From Pseudomonas sp. ERMR1:02 (GTDB lineage: Bacteria; Pseudomonadota; Gammaproteobacteria; Pseudomonadales; Pseudomonadaceae): DNA of 64,000 bases. The position numbers and the translations under genes are program-made. Positions 38,178 through 46,192 of this stretch are shown here, one piece after another. Below the pieces are notes generated by a model that was not told where the DNA came from, ran no database searches, and worked only from the letters and a program-made list of their open reading frames with translations. The DNA is taken from NCBI RefSeq assembly GCF_002277815.1, contig NZ_NKJI01000004.1:310001-374000 (forward strand). Direction: 5' to 3'. Numbering within the stretch: the first letter of the stretch is position 1; every line of letters begins with the position of its first letter.

Positions 38178-40640
38178 ATGTTTGACGAAAAGGATTTTGC
38201 CGTCGCCCAGTTCTGGAAGATGTTGAAGAAGCGTATCGCCTTACGCGCGCGAAGCGACGATAGTCAGGTGGATAAGGCTCTGCTGCAGATGCTATTTATC
38301 GTAGCTCTCGACCGGGATCTGTTATCGATTTCTGCTGAGAAGCCTATCCACATCAGGCATCTGTTGAACGAGCGGCACGATCAGGAGTTTGACCGGCAGT
38401 GGCGGGACATCCGTGGTGACTTAACCCGCATTCTGGACTTGCCACCGAAGGCTGAATTTTTTGGATCGATCATCGACAGATTATTCTTCACGGAAGCATT
38501 CGAAGCCATTGACGATCATCTACCCCGTTCGCCGGACGAGGTGTTGAAACTGTTCGATTATCTGTTCTTCGCCAGTGCGGCCGCTGATCTTGGGGCCAGT
38601 TCACGTTACCTAAGCATGGTCGCCAGGTTTTCAAGCATGTTAGCTGGTCGAGCTTACAGACGAGTCGAGGCATTCGCCTTGACAGGTGAATTCCTGTCAT
38701 TGAATCCCTCCGGAACGACTGCCATTCCTCCTGCATGGGACCCTGCCATTGTGCAATTCATCAAGGGATGGGAGTTTGAGTTGCGACTTCGCATGGCTTT
38801 CCTACATGTCGGTACGAAACAACTCGCTGAGGAGGTCTTTGGTGACATCGAGCTCCTGTCTGGGGATTTTGTCCTGATTGACGCTCCTCGGAAGCTATCA
38901 AATCGTGCGCCAAGCGCATTTCAGCATCAGCGATCAGCATCCGCTGCCGACAGTTCTGTGCAGATGCTGGGCGCGCTGCTGAGCCGCAATCATTTTCTCG
39001 AAGGCGTGGTGATGGTTCGCGGATCAGAACGGACCGCTATCAAACACGAGCTTCAAAAAGTGCGAGAGTGGTTGGTGGAGTCGAAGATGCTGGTCGCAGT
39101 GATTGATTTTCCCTCGGGCAGCCGTAATACGACTATTTCCCATAGTGCGTGGGTGCTTCGTGCTCATCCGACCTTTCCGCGAAAAGCGGTGCTGATGGCG
39201 GACATGCGAGCGCTACTGCCTGCCAATCATCGTGATGGCTGGACCGCGCTGGCCGAGTTCGCAGCTCGTCTGGTCCTTGCGTGGGAAGGCGATCTAGCTC
39301 ATGCCAACTGGTCGCTGCCGGAGGGGACCAACAGCAGCGACAAACGCCTGCACAATATCTACCTGCGAGAATTCGGGGGTGGTTATCGTGACGTGACAGG
39401 GGTATGCGTGAGTGTGTCAAGGCAACAGCTGTTGGCGAATCATTCTCGTCTACAAGCCCGTGACTACTTGGCCTCTCAGAAGCCCCGCATCTGGACTTCC
39501 GGACTGGATAATGCCGCTATCGCCCAACTGCTGGCAGCAAAGCGAGAGCCCCGTGAACCAATCTATGTGATTGGAAACAATGGTGAGGGTAAGAGCCTGC
39601 TGCTGCGTGAAATTGCAGAACAGTCTGTTGAGCAAGGGCGCACCACCATTGGGGTGGCTTTTGGCTTTAGTGATCGGTTTCCCCATCGAGCCCAGAAAAA
39701 CAAAGAGGACGTTTTTTTCCGTTATGAGGGTACCCGCAACGCTAATTCGACAGCGTCAGCAAAGAAGCTTGCCTTGGACATGGGTAAGAAGATGTTTGAC
39801 ATTCATTGTGATCCTCATCGACTGGCTGCGTTCAGTATGGGATTGGAACTGTTGGATTTCAGGGCGCGGCGGTATTTGGTGCCTTTTACATCTGAATGGG
39901 ACAGCCAGGATACCGATTTGCTGGTCAGCTCGACCGTTCTGCTGAGCGACCTCGCCAGGGAAAATATCGGTTTGGTTGAGCCGAGCGCTCTGGCGAGTAT
40001 GCAGCCTGCGCTGGGGCGCATGAGCACGCGCAGTGAGGTCACACCATTCTCCGAACTGAGTTCGGGAGAACAGCAAATGCTGGCCTTGCTGGTGAAGGTG
40101 GCAGTTTCGGCGACGCCAAACGCACTCATATTGATCGATGAACCAGAGATAAGCCTGCATGTGAGTTGGCAGCGCTTGTTGCCCGTCATGCTGAGCAGGA
40201 TGTGTGAGCACTTCGAGTGCGACATGGTGATAGCGACGCACTCTCCTCTCCTGGTAACGAGCGCGTTGACCGCCAGCAATCATTGCTTTGTTGCCCGAGA
40301 TCAGCAGTTGATCCCTCTGCGAGTCCATGATCGTGGTTCTGTTGAGCGGGTACTGTTCACTGGCTTTGGCACCCATACTGAAAATAACCGACAAGTACAC
40401 GAACGCTGTGCTGCGATTGTCTCGGAGGCCATTAAAGCCGTGAACACGGAGCATCAAAATCTACAGGCCGTCACCCGCTTAAAGGAGGAGCTGGTTGCGA
40501 TGCGCCGTACCGTCCACTCGGCAACTGGGCAATTGCGCAGTTCATCCCTTGATAGCGAACTTGTGCTCATCGAAAAAACTCTCGAGGCATTGGGTCAGTT
40601 GCAAACCTGGGCTCAGGAGACTGGGGAGGGTGGGCGGTGA
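38178..40640 (+). CDS. Septu/PtuA-like ATPase with an N-terminal region resembling a decayed HsdM methyltransferase
   Basis: 820 residues. The C-terminal part is an SMC/ABC-type ATPase: GNNGEGKSLLLREIAEQ (Walker A, Lys472), ELSSGEQQML (signature, near 626), LILIDEPEISLH (Walker B, Asp654-Glu655) and ATHSPLL (His688), as in PtuA and OLD-like proteins. Residues 1 to about 430 do not look like a PtuA N-terminus. Residues 275-345 read like the end of an HsdM catalytic domain (helix, then LVAVIDFPSGSRNTTISHSA, then RKAVLMADMRALL), but neither DPxxGSGG nor NPPF is present (GDFVLIDAPR near residue 228). It overlaps the HNH gene by 4 bp. Confidence 0.8.
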   Translation: MFDEKDFAVAQFWKMLKKRIALRARSDDSQVDKALLQMLFIVALDRDLLSISAEKPIHIRHLLNERHDQEFDRQWRDIRGDLTRILDLPPKAEFFGSIIDRLFFTEAFEAIDDHLPRSPDEVLKLFDYLFFASAAADLGASSRYLSMVARFSSMLAGRAYRRVEAFALTGEFLSLNPSGTTAIPPAWDPAIVQFIKGWEFELRLRMAFLHVGTKQLAEEVFGDIELLSGDFVLIDAPRKLSNRAPSAFQHQRSASAADSSVQMLGALLSRNHFLEGVVMVRGSERTAIKHELQKVREWLVESKMLVAVIDFPSGSRNTTISHSAWVLRAHPTFPRKAVLMADMRALLPANHRDGWTALAEFAARLVLAWEGDLAHANWSLPEGTNSSDKRLHNIYLREFGGGYRDVTGVCVSVSRQQLLANHSRLQARDYLASQKPRIWTSGLDNAAIAQLLAAKREPREPIYVIGNNGEGKSLLLREIAEQSVEQGRTTIGVAFGFSDRFPHRAQKNKEDVFFRYEGTRNANSTASAKKLALDMGKKMFDIHCDPHRLAAFSMGLELLDFRARRYLVPFTSEWDSQDTDLLVSSTVLLSDLARENIGLVEPSALASMQPALGRMSTRSEVTPFSELSSGEQQMLALLVKVAVSATPNALILIDEPEISLHVSWQRLLPVMLSRMCEHFECDMVIATHSPLLVTSALTASNHCFVARDQQLIPLRVHDRGSVERVLFTGFGTHTENNRQVHERCAAIVSEAIKAVNTEHQNLQAVTRLKEELVAMRRTVHSATGQLRSSSLDSELVLIEKTLEALGQLQTWAQETGEGGR

Positions 40641-41404
40641 GTCTGTTACCCGCAGGTCGTGACCGGCAAGCAGAAGAAGCGGAGTATCTGGCGAAGAGCC
40701 ACAAGAGGGTGAAGCGTCGGCCCCATGCAGCGAAAATCATGAAGAGCGAGAATTTCTTCGATGCTTCACGCAGGGAAAGCCGCGATGTCTGGGGCGCATT
40801 CTACGCGACTGAGTGGCAGACACCAGCAGGTCTAATAAAGGGAGCGGAGCTGATGGCTGCCCTTCGCGATCATTTGGCTGAGTTGCAGGACGAGCAGTGT
40901 TGCTATTGTCGGGAACCTCTCCTTAAAGGCGGTTACTCCCGCCCCATTGAACACGTCCTCCCCCGGTCCGAGCATCCAAGATTCACCTTACATTTCTGGA
41001 ATCTTGCAGTCAGTTGCGAGCGCTGCAACCGGCTCAAGGGCAAGACACAGTCCGAGACTTTTGCGCGTGTGCTCTCCAGTTACCCAGACCTTGCGGATTT
41101 CGTGTCTCAGTATCATCCAAGGTTGCATGATTATGATATGCACATCAAATACACCGCCATTGTTCAGAATGGGGTCAATATTCCGTTGTATGCCGGTCGG
41201 ACCGTCCATGGTCGAAATCTTTGCTCGCAATTCCTTCACGCGGCCGCGCTCGAAATGACCCTTTTATCGCCCAAGTCAAAGTTTTATGGGGACGTGAACA
41301 CCATTCAAAACTTTATCGTCAGTCATGACGAGGCTGCCATTGACAAGGTTCAGGCGGTTCAGACTGCATTGCTCGAGGCCATGGTCAATGCCGCCACCGG
41401 TTGA
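40637..41404 (+). CDS. HNH endonuclease, PtuB-like (TIGR02646-type)
   Basis: 255 residues. The HNH core is EQCCYCREPLL (Cys88, Cys91), RPIEHVLPR (His106), FWNLAVSCERCNRLKG (Asn122, Cys127, Cys130), giving a zinc-bound beta-beta-alpha-metal nuclease. The spacing IEHxxPRSxHP...FWNLxxSCxxCNxxKG is that of the HNH proteins paired with ATPases in Septu and retron-Ec78. The GTG/ATG region overlaps the ATPase stop, so the proteins are made together, probably as a complex. Confidence 0.88.
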   Translation: MSLLPAGRDRQAEEAEYLAKSHKRVKRRPHAAKIMKSENFFDASRRESRDVWGAFYATEWQTPAGLIKGAELMAALRDHLAELQDEQCCYCREPLLKGGYSRPIEHVLPRSEHPRFTLHFWNLAVSCERCNRLKGKTQSETFARVLSSYPDLADFVSQYHPRLHDYDMHIKYTAIVQNGVNIPLYAGRTVHGRNLCSQFLHAAALEMTLLSPKSKFYGDVNTIQNFIVSHDEAAIDKVQAVQTALLEAMVNAATG

Positions 41405-41512
41405 GAATGACGCGAGTGAAGTGACGAGACCGACCTGATCACAGGTCGGTGCTTGCAGAGGAGATGATCGAGCGATGAGGCGTCGCTCAGGCACTCGTGA
41501 GTAATGTTTCGC

Positions 41513-41725
41513 TCAATCCAGGATCTCACGACGAATCTTGTCCTGCTCTCGCAACTCCTCGGCCAGCTCTCGCAGCATCGGCCTCACCCCACCCGTCCAG
41601 GCATTGCGCGATGAAGCCGTCTTACCCTCGACGCTACGTGGTCCGGTGCTTTGCTCCCAAGGTCGCCATTGCCGGATCAGCTCCGCCTGCCTTGCCCGTC
41701 GCTCGGGTGTCCAGCCGTTCGCCAT
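41513..41725 (-). CDS. Small conserved protein of the element backbone
   Basis: About 70 residues beginning MANGWTPERRARQAELIRQW and containing WEQSTGPRSVEGKTASSRNA, a motif met in small proteins of Pseudomonas phages and islands. It has no known function. GGAGG lies six bases upstream of the ATG at 41725. The first 92 bases overlap, in another frame, the 3' end of the next gene, so both reading frames are in use here. Confidence 0.7.
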   Translation of the reverse strand: MANGWTPERRARQAELIRQWRPWEQSTGPRSVEGKTASSRNAWTGGVRPMLRELAEELREQDKIRREILD

Positions 41726-42227
41726 GCTCAACCTCCAATAGTTCGTTCTGCGCTTTTTTGGTTTTCCGCGTGCGCGCGGGCTTCTCTTGAATACCGTTGT
41801 TGACCTGGACCTGATTGCCGATATTCGCCTGCTTCACGAAAGCAACCTGCTTGGGGGTTTTGAGTTCGCCCAAGGTCTGCAAGGTGGCCCGGGCCTGGTT
41901 CTGAGCCTTAAGTGCGAGACGCATGTAGGACTCCAGCCCGCTCATTTGTTTAGCCGAGAGTGCACGAGTCGTGAGCTGCGTGAAAAGAACGTTTAGAGTA
42001 TGAGCCTGCGCCACTAGCATGTTTTCTGCTTGAGTCATGTCACCGTTGTTGATTGCAGCCGTCTGCCGGCTCAATTCGAGGATGACCTCGGTAAACGGCG
42101 TTTCGCCGATCAGGTTACTGCTGACAAGCAATGCGGCGCTCAAGCACTCCGGAGTCAGATAATTAATGGCGAGGGCCTGCTCCTCCGTCTCCGCCATAGC
42201 GAACTTTTTTGCCGGGATATTACTCAT
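41634..42227 (-). CDS. Hypothetical protein of the element backbone
   Basis: 197 residues, starting MSNIPAKKFAMAETEEQALA. It is largely helical, with a conserved-looking middle LVAQAHTLNVLFTQLTTRAL and RLALKAQNQARATLQTLGEL, then a basic C-terminus. The function is unknown; proteins of this kind are common beside DUF3987 genes in Pseudomonas islands. Its ATG overlaps the stop of the preceding gene (ATGA). Confidence 0.75.
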   Translation of the reverse strand: MSNIPAKKFAMAETEEQALAINYLTPECLSAALLVSSNLIGETPFTEVILELSRQTAAINNGDMTQAENMLVAQAHTLNVLFTQLTTRALSAKQMSGLESYMRLALKAQNQARATLQTLGELKTPKQVAFVKQANIGNQVQVNNGIQEKPARTRKTKKAQNELLEVEHGERLDTRATGKAGGADPAMATLGAKHRTT

Positions 42228-42811
42228 TCGCTCGTCTCCATCGGGGTGTTGTTATAACGCTGGCGCAGATCAACACCAGCCGCGCAGTAACGGCCCGTTG
42301 CCGAATAACATTCGTCGCAGCCCATCAAGTGGTTGGTGTGTGCCACATCAGCCTCTCGCCATGCCTGTGACGCTGTAACGGCGGTGAGGATGATGTGCTG
42401 CGGCTTAACCTCCTCCACGGCGCGGACCTCGACCGATTGCTCGACCCGCCGCGGCCGGTCGATCCACGCTGGGTTAGTACGGATGATGTTGGCCACCAGC
42501 ACGACATCCGCATCGGCCAGTTCGACAAGGTCGTGCGACTCCAAATGCCGCTCTTCCAGCAATACGGCTGGACGGGTCTCGAGCAGGTGTGCGACACGCG
42601 AAAGCCAGGCACTCGATAGCATCGAGTCGTTGGCCGCATTCAGAGCGATGATGATCTCGATCTTGTGCGCGGCCAACTCGGCCAGCAGGTCGTCAGACGG
42701 TGGATGAACCGCACGCAGTTGCAGGCAGCCATCCTGGCTGACCACCATCTCGACACCGGCCGTACTCGCGCGGTGCATTAGCTCGGCGGCGCTCAAAGCT
42801 TCAACTCCCAC
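42224..42811 (-). CDS. Hypothetical protein with TubC-N-like N-terminus
   Basis: 195 residues. The first 60 (LSAAELMHRASTAGVEMVVS through LLAELAAHKIEIIIAL) resemble the TubC N-terminal docking fold often seen in island proteins. The C-terminus has CDECYSATGRYC, a cysteine cluster that could bind zinc. Function unknown. It lies downstream of the DUF3987 gene across the heptamer array and is coupled to the next gene. Confidence 0.7.
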   Translation of the reverse strand: MGVEALSAAELMHRASTAGVEMVVSQDGCLQLRAVHPPSDDLLAELAAHKIEIIIALNAANDSMLSSAWLSRVAHLLETRPAVLLEERHLESHDLVELADADVVLVANIIRTNPAWIDRPRRVEQSVEVRAVEEVKPQHIILTAVTASQAWREADVAHTNHLMGCDECYSATGRYCAAGVDLRQRYNNTPMETSE

Positions 42812-42831
42812 ATCTGTTCGCTTTTCACGTT

Positions 42832-43037
42832 TGCGGATGCAGGGAGTTGCGGATTCTGCGGATTCTGCGGAAGGCCGCGCAAATGCTGGGCTTCAGCATG
42901 CGGAAGTTTGCGGAAGCGCTGCTGATGCTGGACGGGGAGCGGAGGCAAACTGTGCAACTTCCGCAACTTTCCGCAGATCTTCCGCAATCGCAAAGCCACG
43001 CAATTGCTGGGTTTCCGCAGAATCCGCAGCTTCCGCA
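42832..43037. repeat. Inverted array of twelve TGCGGA(A/T) heptamers, candidate replication origin
   Basis: Forward copies (TGCGGAA or TGCGGAT) start at 42832, 42848, 42857, 42866, 42899 and 42909. Inverted copies (TTCCGCA or ATCCGCA) start at 42959, 42969, 42980, 43013, 43022 and 43031. Spacing mirrors itself around the centre: 9, 9, 33, 10 on the left and 10, 11, 33, 9, 9 on the right. The array spans the end of the DUF3987 gene and the gap after it, next to the primase genes, which fits an iteron-type origin. The role is inferred. Confidence 0.6.
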
Positions 43038-44470
43038 AGGGGATTGATCTTGAATTGCTTGCCGTCGCTGCTCAGCAGGTGGTGATGTTTCAGCAAAATG
43101 GCCAGCACCTCGTCACGCACCTTGGCCGAACGAACTGCAGCCGGCCCCGACTTGCCCAGATCATTGGCGTGAAACTCTTGCCACTTTGCAGCGCGCTTGG
43201 GATCGCGCAACCAGCTCATCAGCTCGGCGGCGAGCTTCATCTCGGGACCATTCGCGCCTGCGTCGATGTAGCGCAGCCACTCATCGAGAGAATAGCGCGC
43301 CAGCATGCAGGCGCGACGCATGCAGTCGGCATCGATCTGCTTGACACCCTCAAAGCAGCCGAGCACCGCAGCCAGGCGCAACGCCTGTTCGGCGCTTCGG
43401 GCGGCGAACGGCTTCATGCCAGCGAACATCCCGAGCGGCCCGCGCTCGCTTTCGATCTCGTTTCGGAAGTCCACCCAAACCTGTTTAGCCTCTGCATCAG
43501 GCTCCAAAACGGGTGGGGCGACCTCACCGGTTTCCGGGTCAATATGTTCCGGGCTGGCGGCGATCTCTTTGCAGCGCGACCAGTACGCTTGCAGACGCGG
43601 GTCTGCGTAGGATTTGCGCTGCAGTGACTCAATAGTGATGAAGCAGGTGCCGGCCAGACTATCCGGCGCCGCGAGTAGGAAGCGTGCAAGGAAGCCCTGC
43701 CCGACCAACAACGGATTGCTCAATGCCTCCGCCACGGTTACCGGTTGCGCCATCAAGTGAATACTCAGGCGGCGGTTGTAGGCTACGCCGGAACCTTCCA
43801 GGTTGCCGCGCGAGCGGGTGCGCTCGAATTTCCCCGAACTAAAGACTGTAGTCAGGCCGCCAAGGGTCGCGGCCACAGTGTCAGCCTTGAGCGAGTGACC
43901 GCCGAGCATTTGCCCGCCTTCGTCCGTGTCCCAGCTTGCAGCCGCTTTGCCCCGGATGAAATCACCAACCAGCGGCTCGAAAGTCGCATCGCTGTATTGG
44001 GTTTTCGGATCGGGCGGCAGCGGGTGTGCAGCCAAGAACTCTTCACGCGCCTTGCCCTTCAGGCCGGCAGCCATTGTCTCAATCTCCGCGCAGGCTTGGC
44101 GGTGGCGTGCGCGCGCCTCCTTCTCCGCTTCGTCAGTTGTCTTGAAGGCCAATTCACGCGCGCTCGACTTGCCCTCCCCCGAATCGAACAGTGACAGCAT
44201 GAACAGCGAGCAGGGCGCCCCTTCAGGTTTGCCGTTGGGGTGCCAAGCGTTGACCCGGGGCTGCGCCATATGGGTGCCCGCGCCGACAACGCACTGTCCG
44301 GCGATAGCGGCAGGCACCATTGCATGTTCGACAATGGCCTCGACTGCGCCGCGCATCACGTAGGGCAAGGCGTCCAAGGGATAGAGCGTCGGCGGCGCGG
44401 TATCCGGTAGCAGCGGCTTAGGCGCCAGCCCAGCCGGGGTCTGAATTTCGGTCATCAGGGGCGCATTCAT
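42893..44470 (-). CDS. DUF3987 (YfjI-type) protein, probable replication helicase-like ATPase
   Basis: 525 residues. The N-terminus LPYVMRGAVEAIVEHAMVPA and FMLSLFDSGEGKSSARELAF (P-loop-like GEGKSS near residue 98) are the DUF3987 hallmarks. These proteins accompany primases in P4-like islands and are taken to act in replication. The last 40 residues (LAEAADSAETQQLRGFAIAE and on) are encoded by the heptamer array. Its ATG overlaps the primase stop. Confidence 0.87.
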   Translation of the reverse strand: MNAPLMTEIQTPAGLAPKPLLPDTAPPTLYPLDALPYVMRGAVEAIVEHAMVPAAIAGQCVVGAGTHMAQPRVNAWHPNGKPEGAPCSLFMLSLFDSGEGKSSARELAFKTTDEAEKEARARHRQACAEIETMAAGLKGKAREEFLAAHPLPPDPKTQYSDATFEPLVGDFIRGKAAASWDTDEGGQMLGGHSLKADTVAATLGGLTTVFSSGKFERTRSRGNLEGSGVAYNRRLSIHLMAQPVTVAEALSNPLLVGQGFLARFLLAAPDSLAGTCFITIESLQRKSYADPRLQAYWSRCKEIAASPEHIDPETGEVAPPVLEPDAEAKQVWVDFRNEIESERGPLGMFAGMKPFAARSAEQALRLAAVLGCFEGVKQIDADCMRRACMLARYSLDEWLRYIDAGANGPEMKLAAELMSWLRDPKRAAKWQEFHANDLGKSGPAAVRSAKVRDEVLAILLKHHHLLSSDGKQFKINPLAEAADSAETQQLRGFAIAEDLRKVAEVAQFASAPRPASAALPQTSAC

Positions 44471-45537
44471 ACCCGCACCTCGTGCCAGACGGCCAAATCG
44501 TTGAAGTCGGACAGATGCAGCGGCGCACCCTCCGGCCAGGCCGGCAGGACGTACCCGCAGTTGAGCATCGAAGCCGCATGGATGGCCGCCAGCTTGCCCG
44601 CGTTGGGCTTGCCCTCAGCTTCCTTGGCGCGGTCGTCATCGCCGCCGACGACCAGCACGGCATTGGGCTGGAGGTGCTTCAACTCCAAGCCAGCCGGCAG
44701 CAAGTTACCGGCGCTCATTGCAGCGACTACCGGCTTGCCGGTCTGCTCGTGAAGTGTGGCAGCCGTTGCAATGCCCTCGACGATGAACAGCTCGACGCCA
44801 GCCTCAATACGCCCGAACAGGCAGTAGCAACCGCTGATCCGGCCACCCGAAAGGAAAAGCTTGATGCCATCGGACTTGATGCGTTGGAGGCTCACCAATT
44901 CGCCGCGCCAGCAGATGGGAACCAACAACTCGCTGCCGAGCTGACGCAGATGATGGGGTTTGATGCGCTTGCGAACCAGGTACGGATGGTTGGGGTCAGC
45001 CGGGCCAGCGAGCGCCCAGTCGCGACGCGCACTAGCGGCGGCCTCCTCCCACTTGGCCCGCGTTTCTTCATCTTCTTGCTGCTGACGCTGTTCACGCTGG
45101 CGGGCCATACGCTGGCGCGCGACCTCCTCGTCAACATGGTCACGCTTGTGGTCCACGCCGAACTGCAGCCCGAGTTGCCCGGCAAGGATGCGGGCAGCCT
45201 CGATCTGCGAGCAGCCGCGCAGGTAGGCCAGCAGCGACACAAGGTCGCCGCCTTTGTCGCCGCTGGCGAAGTCGTTCCATTTGCCGGTGTGCAAGTTGAT
45301 GCTGAACGACCCGGGCTTACGGTCACCGCGTACCGGGTTGGTCGGCCAGTACTCTTTGCCCTTGCGAGTGCCATCTGGCAACCAGTCGGCCAGCAGATTG
45401 TCGGCAGCGGGCAGAGCCGCACCGGCGATGCGCTGAATTTCAACATGGATAGACGCCAGCGCAGGCTTGCCAGCGCTGACTTTCTTCAGGCCGAACGCTG
45501 CCGGCCCGCGTTTTTTTGCGGGTTGTTTGATGTGCAT
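44467..45537 (-). CDS. Toprim-domain DNA primase (P4-alpha-like)
   Basis: 356 residues. A zinc-ribbon-like/primase N-terminal region (FSINLHTGKWNDFASGDKGG, DLVSLLAYLRG) is followed by a helical charged segment (about residues 130-170). The Toprim domain comes next: ELFIVEGIATAATLHEQTGK (glutamate of the E-G motif) and NAVLVVGGDDDRAKEAEGKP (DxD as GGDDD). It probably synthesises primers for element replication with the DUF3987 protein. It has no separate helicase domain, unlike phage P4 alpha. Confidence 0.88.
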   Translation of the reverse strand: MHIKQPAKKRGPAAFGLKKVSAGKPALASIHVEIQRIAGAALPAADNLLADWLPDGTRKGKEYWPTNPVRGDRKPGSFSINLHTGKWNDFASGDKGGDLVSLLAYLRGCSQIEAARILAGQLGLQFGVDHKRDHVDEEVARQRMARQREQRQQQEDEETRAKWEEAAASARRDWALAGPADPNHPYLVRKRIKPHHLRQLGSELLVPICWRGELVSLQRIKSDGIKLFLSGGRISGCYCLFGRIEAGVELFIVEGIATAATLHEQTGKPVVAAMSAGNLLPAGLELKHLQPNAVLVVGGDDDRAKEAEGKPNAGKLAAIHAASMLNCGYVLPAWPEGAPLHLSDFNDLAVWHEVRV

Positions 45538-45540
45538 GGG

Positions 45541-45687
45541 TTACGCCTCCTGCGGGGTCAGGAAGTTGCCGGATACCACGGATTCGGACGGAATGCTGCT
45601 GCAGGCGTAGCCATCAAGCAGCGAGAGAACCTCATCGAAGATGAAGTTCTCATCATCCTCGATACGGCAGTCGGTATTGGTCATCAT
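45541..45687 (-). CDS. Possible small protein between regulator and primase
   Basis: A frame of about 48 codons from the ATG at 45687 (MMTNTDCRIEDDENFIFDEV) ending 3 bp before the primase start, acidic and without known motifs. The frame is open for another 62 codons upstream. A 34-codon frame starting MKNGHPFAGRAAALAAGLSV overlaps in another register and is an alternative gene. No strong ribosome-binding site supports either. Confidence 0.35.
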   Translation of the reverse strand: MMTNTDCRIEDDENFIFDEVLSLLDGYACSSIPSESVVSGNFLTPQEA

Positions 45688-45835
45688 CGCCCCCAGGACC
45701 AGCCAATACAGGGCGAACTGCGCCGTTGTAATCAGAAGGCTGGAGACGGAGCCACAAAGGAACAGGCGCTTGATCGGACTGACAATCCGGCCGCGAGTGC
45801 GGCCGCTCTGCCGGCAAAGGGGTGGCCATTTTTCA

Positions 45836-46081
45836 TTACTGGCACTCCCCCATCTGCTCGGAAATCCAGGCATCTACCTCCAGCGAGTCCCAGCCTACCG
45901 CGTGGGCGCCAGCGATGCGCCGGGCCTTAGGAAAACGGCCCTCTTTCATCAGGTCATAGATTTTGGTGCGACCCAGGCCCGTGACTTCTTTCACAGTCGG
46001 CAGGCGCAGGATGCGGCGCTGGGCGCGCTCTGCGCGTTGCGTGACTACTTGTGCGGCGTGTGCTTGGTTGGTTGCGGCCAT
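45836..46081 (-). CDS. AlpA-family DNA-binding regulator
   Basis: 81 residues from the ATG at 46081, which has AGGAAG six to eight bases upstream. The MerR-like helix-turn-helix is RILRLPTVKEVTGLGRTKIY followed by DLMKEGRFPKARRI and the end VGWDSLEVDAWISEQ, the AlpA pattern. In P4-like elements AlpA-type proteins control integrase or replication genes and may act in excision. Confidence 0.92.
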   Translation of the reverse strand: MAATNQAHAAQVVTQRAERAQRRILRLPTVKEVTGLGRTKIYDLMKEGRFPKARRIAGAHAVGWDSLEVDAWISEQMGECQ

Positions 46082-46160
46082 CTTCGTCTTCCTTTCGACT
46101 TTGCAGCTCGCGCTGCGGATGGCTACGCATTGAATAGACCAAAGCGGGCAATTTCGATCC

Positions 46161-46182
46161 AAGTTTTATCGATCAAAAACTT
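46161..46182. promoter_or_regulatory. Palindrome upstream of the alpA-like gene
   Basis: AAGTTTT at 46161-46167 and AAAACTT at 46176-46182 flank a centre holding ATCGAT. It lies about 80 bp upstream of the regulator start and 10 bp before the end of the DUF6387 gene. Operator function is inferred. Confidence 0.4.
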
Positions 46183-46192
46183 ACGGAAAATT

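Noticed and set aside
42832..43037. CRISPR array
   Set aside because: The repeated unit is only 7 bp, occurs in both orientations and has no regular spacers.
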